NCBI RefSeq assembly: GCF_001949145.1
Contig: NW_019091504.1
Span: forward strand, 252,830-275,215
DNA: 22,386 nucleotides
Origin: Acanthaster planci
Lineage: Eukaryota > Echinodermata > Asteroidea > Valvatida > Acanthasteridae
Direction of reading: 5' to 3'
Part shown: positions 20,001 through 22,386 of the stretch, piece by piece
How positions within the stretch are numbered: position 1 is the first letter of the stretch
How the letters are laid out: each line of letters starts with the position of its first letter
Notes under the pieces: generated by a model
Database searches by the model: none
What the model saw: the letters and a program-made list of their open reading frames with translations, nothing else
Told to the model about the DNA's origin: nothing
Made by a program: the position numbers and the translations under genes

Positions 20001-22310
20001 TATCGGCAACAGGATTAGATGGAAAATATAATTGTGGGGAAAAGGCAACAGCTATGACAAAAATAGTTGAAGTATTACCAAGGGTGAGATTAGAGCCAAA
20101 GAGAGGGGGTGATGGAACATGTTGGAAAAGGATGGTGACAACGCAGCATTGTCTACTCTTCTGCCACTTAGTCCCTCAAATGCCTTGCCTCCTCTCACCA
20201 TTAATGCTGCTTGGTTTCAAATCCACTGCCTTAATCTGCTCACTTCTCAGAGGTGCAGCTTTCTTATGATAGTAACCTAAAGAATCAAAATGTCAAAGTG
20301 CATTCAAAAATTTCAATGATATCTTAACCCCACCAGTGAAATCAAAGGGGTATAATGCCATGTTTGCCCTGTCTGTCCATCTGTTAGGCTGTCCATCCAT
20401 AACCTCCCATAGGATTCCTTGCCATAACCTGATATCAAAAGTAATGATGGGCTTGTCTTGGTGTCCTCAAGAAGGTCAAGAAGGGATCTTGATCTTTAGG
20501 TCAAAGATCAAGATAATTCAATGTGGACTGGCAATATATTGTAAAAACAATTGAAACAATTTTCTGATTTCTCAAGACACAAATTAATGTCATGATTTGA
20601 AGTGAGCGGACTTAGGCATTTGTGTATATTAACTCATCATTATTTTTTCCATTGCAGTTATAACTTGCAGTGGATTAGAACCCAAAGTTGGGTTGATAAT
20701 TGACTGTCCCAGTGGTCACATCAAGGGAGCATCCTGTACCTTTCAGTGTGACGTAGGATATCGACGACTTGGAGGAAATAGTGCCACTTGTCTGTCGAGT
20801 GGATCATGGAGCTCTCCCCAGCCAACGTGTGAAAGTAAGAGGCAAAGATAACCAATTTCTGGCTGACCTGTTTTTTCAATCTTGCACTCTCCTTATTACT
20901 TGGTAATGATGTTGGCACTTGCATGAGCACCAGTTACAATGACTTTGTATTCTCCATCAGTACACAAAATCATTGTTAGTTTATTTCTGTATTCCTTGTA
21001 ATTTTAGTCTTCTTGTTGGCAACAGTGAAGAACTTGAAGATCTTAAAAATACTGTACATATATATCCTGCATTCAGCCGACACCGGCAAGCTTGATGGAG
21101 GTTAAGACGTCTGCGGTAGTAAGCAGGAGGTCGTGGGTTCGAGTCCCACCCGAGTACGCTTGTCGGTTTTTCACAAGCCTTCAGGGGTATACACTGAGTA
21201 TACAGTGTTTAAATACATGTCGGGTGGGGCAAATCCAAAATTAATGTAAAGATGTTTATTGCTACTAATTTTTACAATGACTTTACCTGTGTTTCTGTCT
21301 TGGAAATACTTCATGTGTTACATCCCCCTGAGTTTGATATTCATTGCATTTTGATGTACATATATGTTATATCTTCTTATGTGTATAAATGAGTGTGGTA
21401 GATTAATTATCTGTTGTTTTTTTAACTCTGGAGTTTGATGTTTAATCTGATAATGCTGCCCAATCATCATCTTTCTGGTTAGCGTTATACTCTTTTGCAT
21501 GTAGTAATATCAACACCCAAATGATTTTCTTTCTGCATATTTTCTTTCCTTGGCTTCCAGTTCTGAGATGTCAGAAACTAGATCCTCCGGCCCACGGAGA
21601 CTTCCGGGATTCTCGGCCCTGTGGTGACACCTTTGGCTCTTGGTGTTATTTTGATTGTGATGTTGGGTACAGCATCACTGGTAGCCCGGCGAGACTCTGT
21701 GTTGCTGAGAGAGGAGGGACCGGTGCATTCTGGGATGGCACTGTAACGGAGTGCCAACGTAAGGCAATCACAGTTTTCGGAGTTTATGGACCACTATATG
21801 TTAATAACCTGCTCTGTGAAATATTGATGTTATCATCTTATTTGCATTAAGCTTCAGTCGTTGTTATCACACACTCATAAATTTAAGTACTTGTACTGAA
21901 ATATCTGAAACGGCTTTTCAATTAGCTTGGACTGAAGTTCTAAGCCAAAGTACCTTTGAATTCAATGTCAAATCTCTCAAACCTGTTTAAAAAATCAGCT
22001 ACTTCGAATCAACTTTTGCTGAAATTGAATTGATGAGTTTCATTCTGTTAAACTGTTACATTTGTATTCAGACTTGTGCTTCAATATCAAAGCATTCATT
22101 GTTTCACTTCTGCAGCTGACACCTGCCAGGTGCCACAACCAGGCCCTGGTTTGCTCCCAAACCAACCTGATCAATGCCCCGCTGGGACGGAGGTGGTGTA
22201 TAACACTGTCTGTCGCTACAAGTGTAGTGAGGGGTATTCATTGCAAGGTGGATCGTCAATGATATGTGGTGAAGATGGACAATGGAAACAGACACTGCCT
22301 CAGTGCACAG
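10999..22310 (+). CDS. Gene 2: secreted HYR/sushi mosaic protein (ten exons, 3' end outside window)
   Basis: Exons 10999-11062, 14116-14169, 15155-15263, 16002-16120, 16829-17011, 17493-17669, 19266-19517, 20658-20834, 21561-21758 and 22116-22310 total 1528 bases (509 codons plus one base), all joining in phase. In order they give: signal peptide 1-22, Arg/Pro segment 23-39, HYR1 about 40-115, sushi 1 116-176, sushi 2 177-235, HYR2 236-319, sushi 3 320-378, sushi 4 379-444 and sushi 5 445-509. Sushi (CCP) and hyalin-repeat modules are extracellular recognition folds found together in SVEP1-like, hyalin-like and complement-like proteins. No VWA, EGF or transmembrane segment occurs in the part seen, so membership of a named family is undecided. 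The product is probably a secreted or surface protein in adhesion or humoral recognition. It continues beyond the window, since the last exon ends in a phase-1 donor (GTAAAA). Confidence 0.8.
11063..14115 (+). other. Gene 2 intron 1 (about 3 kb)
   Basis: GTACGT donor to TGTCTCACAG acceptor. It contains a (GTTT)n microsatellite near 11811-11836 and no exon with cysteine spacing or domain character. Longer open frames here (for example 11711-12112) have no recognisable domain. Confidence 0.55.
11811..11836 (+). repeat. (GTTT)n microsatellite
   Basis: Five to six consecutive GTTT units followed by T-rich drift. Confidence 0.8.
14116..14169 (+). CDS. Gene 2 exon 2: Arg6/Pro5 mini-exon
   Basis: A 54-base phase 1-1 exon bounded by TTTGTCTCACAG and GTAGGT. 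It encodes ECWRRRRRRSPPPPPAP. The arginines use mixed codons (AGA, AGA, CGA, CGA, AGG, CGA), so this is not a simple triplet expansion. The segment follows directly after the signal peptide and holds one Cys. A polybasic run in a secretory protein is a possible proprotein-convertase site or a heparin-binding patch; both are inference. The exon call rests on splice signals and phase. Confidence 0.6.
14170..15154 (+). other. Gene 2 intron 2
   Basis: GTAGGT donor to TTTCAATAG acceptor. It contains a decayed reverse-transcriptase tail (14560-14744) and pyrimidine-rich stretches; nothing else is recognised. Confidence 0.55.
14560..14744 (+). pseudogene. Non-LTR retrotransposon reverse-transcriptase C-terminal remnant
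   Basis: The frame at 14655-14744 reads FYAAVPNLWNNLLPEIRHTT then SHTKFKALL and stop. It resembles the F..A.P.LWN.LP.EIR...S...FK..L pattern that ends many CR1/L2/jockey-type ORF2 proteins. Upstream, a basic TKTKLALSF stretch that would normally precede it lies in another frame, so there is at least one frameshift. It is a truncated, inactive fragment and the clade is not determined. Confidence 0.6.
15155..15263 (+). CDS. Gene 2 exon 3: HYR1, N-terminal half
   Basis: Exon of 109 bases, phase 1 in and 2 out, from TTTCAATAG to GTATAG. It encodes (E)FTVCPSSKEVTTDKADGKEI and then VHYTSPRATGTGVVVR. The F.VCP start and the alternating strand pattern match the start of a HYR (hyalin repeat) domain, although the usual W.PP..TDN.G core is replaced by YTSPRATGTG, so this half is divergent. 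Confidence 0.72.
15264..16001 (+). other. Gene 2 intron 3 (inside HYR1)
   Basis: GTATAG donor to AATTTGCAG acceptor. It contains a possible MITE at 15334-15517. Nothing else is recognised. Confidence 0.55.
15334..15517. mobile_element. Possible MITE with imperfect inverted ends
   Basis: The left end ACAGCGGTGTGGCTAAGG (15334-15351) and the right end CCTGGCTACGCTGTT (15501-15515) are imperfect inverted complements. The interior has long C-runs. No clear target duplication is visible, so the borders are provisional. Confidence 0.4.
16002..16120 (+). CDS. Gene 2 exon 4: HYR1, C-terminal half
   Basis: Exon of 119 bases, phase 2 in and 1 out, AATTTGCAG to GTAAAT. It encodes (R)RTCGLPTGSKFPEGTTLVYY then EAKDSYNRLAICRFDIRVK. 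The C..P.GS.FP.GTT.V.Y.A.D..N...C.F.I.V pattern is the classical HYR C-terminal half, so exons 3 and 4 make one HYR domain. Confidence 0.82.
16121..16828 (+). other. Gene 2 intron 4
   Basis: GTAAAT donor to GGTTTTTCAG acceptor. AT-rich, with no recognised element. Confidence 0.55.
16829..17011 (+). CDS. Gene 2 exon 5: sushi 1
   Basis: Phase 1-1 exon of 183 bases (GGTTTTTCAG to GTGGGT), about 61 residues: VLRCASVPAAHHRWHSCSKS, then a second Cys group CEFYCSTGYKLVGSS, then C and a final W......PTCQ. The C-W-C arrangement is that of a sushi/CCP domain. An additional Cys pair in the middle (HSC and SRCEFYC) gives six cysteines, as in the SVEP1-type six-Cys sushi variant. Confidence 0.85.
17012..17492 (+). 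other. Gene 2 intron 5
   Basis: GTGGGT donor to CATTCAACAG acceptor. No element recognised. Confidence 0.55.
17493..17669 (+). CDS. Gene 2 exon 6: sushi 2
   Basis: Phase 1-1 exon of 177 bases (TTCAACAG to GTGAGT), about 59 residues: VKTCSPLPPFPNGNIACSDS, YNSVCTYDCNSGFGF, LTRTCRETWSG and TPTCI. Six cysteines occur with the usual NG after the first, SVCTYDC before the G(F/Y) turn, and the terminal W.....P.C. This is the canonical sushi fold of the six-Cys type. Confidence 0.9.
17670..19265 (+). other. Gene 2 intron 6, carrying piggyBac-like MITE copy B
   Basis: GTGAGT donor to TCTTTTAG acceptor. It contains the MITE at 18090-18691. Nothing else is recognised. Confidence 0.6.
18090..18691 (+). 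mobile_element. piggyBac-like MITE, copy B
   Basis: A 602-base segment bounded by TTAA (18090-18093 and 18688-18691), with terminal repeats CCACTTGCTGCC (18094-18105) and GGCAGGAAGTGG (18676-18687). Long stretches match copy A in order and orientation, for example AAAAAGAGCCCAGATT, CTGCTGACCTCTTTT, GGGCCAGATTAGCA, GGTGCTGTGTGGCTCATC and CGGTCTTTTGTTA. The antisense open frame at 18377-18808 lies largely inside it and has no domain. Confidence 0.8.
19266..19517 (+). CDS. Gene 2 exon 7: HYR2
   Basis: A phase 1-1 exon of 252 bases (CTTTTAG to GTGAGT) encodes a whole HYR domain of about 84 residues: DVQHPVFLSCPRPIPKEADD, then VCWQAPKADDNVPSGLTVTQ, then PPCSRFSQGTHTIKYQARDA and QGNTADCVFSVTV. The hallmarks are CP, W.AP.A.DN, the F..GTH.I.Y.A.DA.GN and the final C.F.V.V. 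Unlike HYR1 it is not split by an intron. Confidence 0.92.
19518..20657 (+). other. Gene 2 intron 7
   Basis: GTGAGT donor to CCATTGCAG acceptor. It contains a purine-rich stretch (about 19780-20110) with many AGTG/GCAG words and, at about 20336-20525, a probable dispersed-repeat remnant. No exon is recognised. Confidence 0.55.
20336..20525. repeat. Probable dispersed-repeat remnant (GTCTGTCCATC and GGTCAAAGATCAAG words)
   Basis: It contains the GGGGTATAATGCCATG, GTCTGTCCATCTGTTAGG, AACCTCCCATAGGATT and AGGTCAAAGATCAAG word order that I associate with marine-invertebrate dispersed repeats. Only one copy is present in this window, so the call rests on resemblance. Confidence 0.3.
20658..20834 (+). 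CDS. Gene 2 exon 8: sushi 3
   Basis: Phase 1-1 exon of 177 bases (CCATTGCAG to GTAAGA), about 59 residues: VITCSGLEPKVGLIIDCPSG, GASCTFQCDVGYRRLG, ATCLSSGSWSS and PTCE. Six cysteines, a GY turn and the terminal W....P.C identify a sushi domain. Confidence 0.9.
20835..21560 (+). other. Gene 2 intron 8, carrying a tRNA-like element
   Basis: GTAAGA donor to GGCTTCCAG acceptor. It holds the tRNA-like element at 21083-21166. Confidence 0.6.
21083..21166 (+). repeat. Serine-tRNA-like sequence, probable SINE head
   Basis: A perfect box B (GGTTCGAGTCC, 21136-21146) sits in a T arm with a 5-base stem, GTGGG and CCCAC. A box-A-like GATGGAGGTTAAGACGTC gives a 4-base D stem (GATG/CGTC with one G-T pair), and CTGC/GCAG forms a short anticodon-like stem. 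Outer arms CCGGCAAGC (21083-21091) and GCTTGTCGG (21158-21166) pair at 8 of 9 positions, but eight extra bases (CCGAGTAC) separate the T arm from the outer arm. This is not a functional tRNA; it is a tRNA-derived repeat. Downstream TCGGGTGGG (21220-21228) is complementary to CCCACCCGA (21145-21153). Confidence 0.6.
21561..21758 (+). CDS. Gene 2 exon 9: sushi 4
   Basis: Phase 1-1 exon of 198 bases (TTGGCTTCCAG to GTAAGG), about 66 residues: ILRCQKLDPPAHGDFRDSRP, CGDTFGSWCYFDCDVGYSIT, ARLCVAERGG and FWDGTVTECQ. The six-Cys sushi pattern is clear. The insert RGGTGAF before the last Trp makes it a little longer than its neighbours, and the usual final P.C is E.C (TECQ). Confidence 0.9.
21759..22115 (+). 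other. Gene 2 intron 9
   Basis: GTAAGG donor to CACTTCTGCAG acceptor. No element recognised. Confidence 0.6.
22116..22310 (+). CDS. Gene 2 exon 10: sushi 5
   Basis: Phase 1-1 exon of 195 bases (CACTTCTGCAG to GTAAAA), about 65 residues: PDTCQVPQPGPGLLPNQPDQ, CPAGTEVVYNTVCRYKCSEG, YSLQGGSSMICGEDGQWKQT and LPQCT. It is the third consecutive sushi after HYR2. The donor at 22311 shows that the gene continues beyond the window. Confidence 0.9.
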
Positions 22311-22386
22311 GTAAAAATGTGCCGTAACAGATATTGCAGATCTCGTAATGAAGTTGGATTGCTTCTACTGCTGCACCTTGTTATTC

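Noticed and set aside
21076-21166. Functional tRNA gene
   Set aside because: The T arm is good, but the spacing to the outer stem is wrong and the anticodon arm is irregular; a SINE-type derivative fits better.
1-22386. Prokaryotic features such as operons, ribosome binding sites, CRISPR arrays or prophage
   Set aside because: The exon-intron structure and domain families are metazoan; no regularly spaced direct repeats of CRISPR type are present.

Overview
This is eukaryotic genomic DNA. Short exons with GT..AG borders sit in long AT-rich introns, and degenerate transposons, tRNA-like repeats and microsatellites are scattered through it. The protein families (a death domain, ARID4-type hybrid Tudor domains, and a secreted HYR/sushi mosaic) point to an invertebrate metazoan. 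Expanded death-domain and HYR/sushi repertoires and frequent AGGCCTA and ACATGTACATGT words suggest an invertebrate deuterostome such as amphioxus, a hemichordate or an echinoderm. The sequence alone does not decide which.

Gene 1 (plus strand, exons between about 711 and 7143). One exon encodes a death domain. It is followed by two four-exon cassettes that each encode an ARID4A/B-like hybrid (interdigitated double) Tudor domain. The cassettes have exons of 114, 66, 94 and 65 (or 53) bases with identical phases, and their introns can still be aligned, so they arose by tandem duplication of about 2 kb. All nine exons join in frame into a 334-residue protein if the ATG at 714 is the start. No ARID, RBB1NT or chromo-barrel exon is seen, and the reading frame ends in the second cassette at 7141-7143. 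I know of no named protein with a death domain followed by two ARID4-type Tudor domains; this is the most interesting item in the window.

Spacer (about 7144-10998). It holds the 3' region of gene 1, a possible poly(A) signal, a possible extra exon, a G-rich stretch and, near its end, a CpG-rich probable promoter for gene 2.

Gene 2 (plus strand, 10999 to beyond the window end). It encodes a signal peptide, a tiny exon for a six-arginine/five-proline segment, HYR1 (split over two exons), sushi 1, sushi 2, HYR2, sushi 3, sushi 4 and sushi 5. All exon borders are phase 1 except the intron inside HYR1. The product is a secreted or cell-surface adhesion or complement-control-like mosaic protein; its C-terminus lies outside the window.

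Mobile DNA lies in the introns: two copies of a TTAA-flanked piggyBac-like MITE (one in each gene), a TA-flanked mariner/pogo-like MITE, a possible third MITE, a decayed non-LTR reverse-transcriptase tail, a serine-tRNA-like SINE-type element and a six-copy short-motif cluster. The duplicated introns of gene 1 provide an apparent empty site for one piggyBac-like MITE, placing that insertion after the duplication unless copy 2 lost the element.
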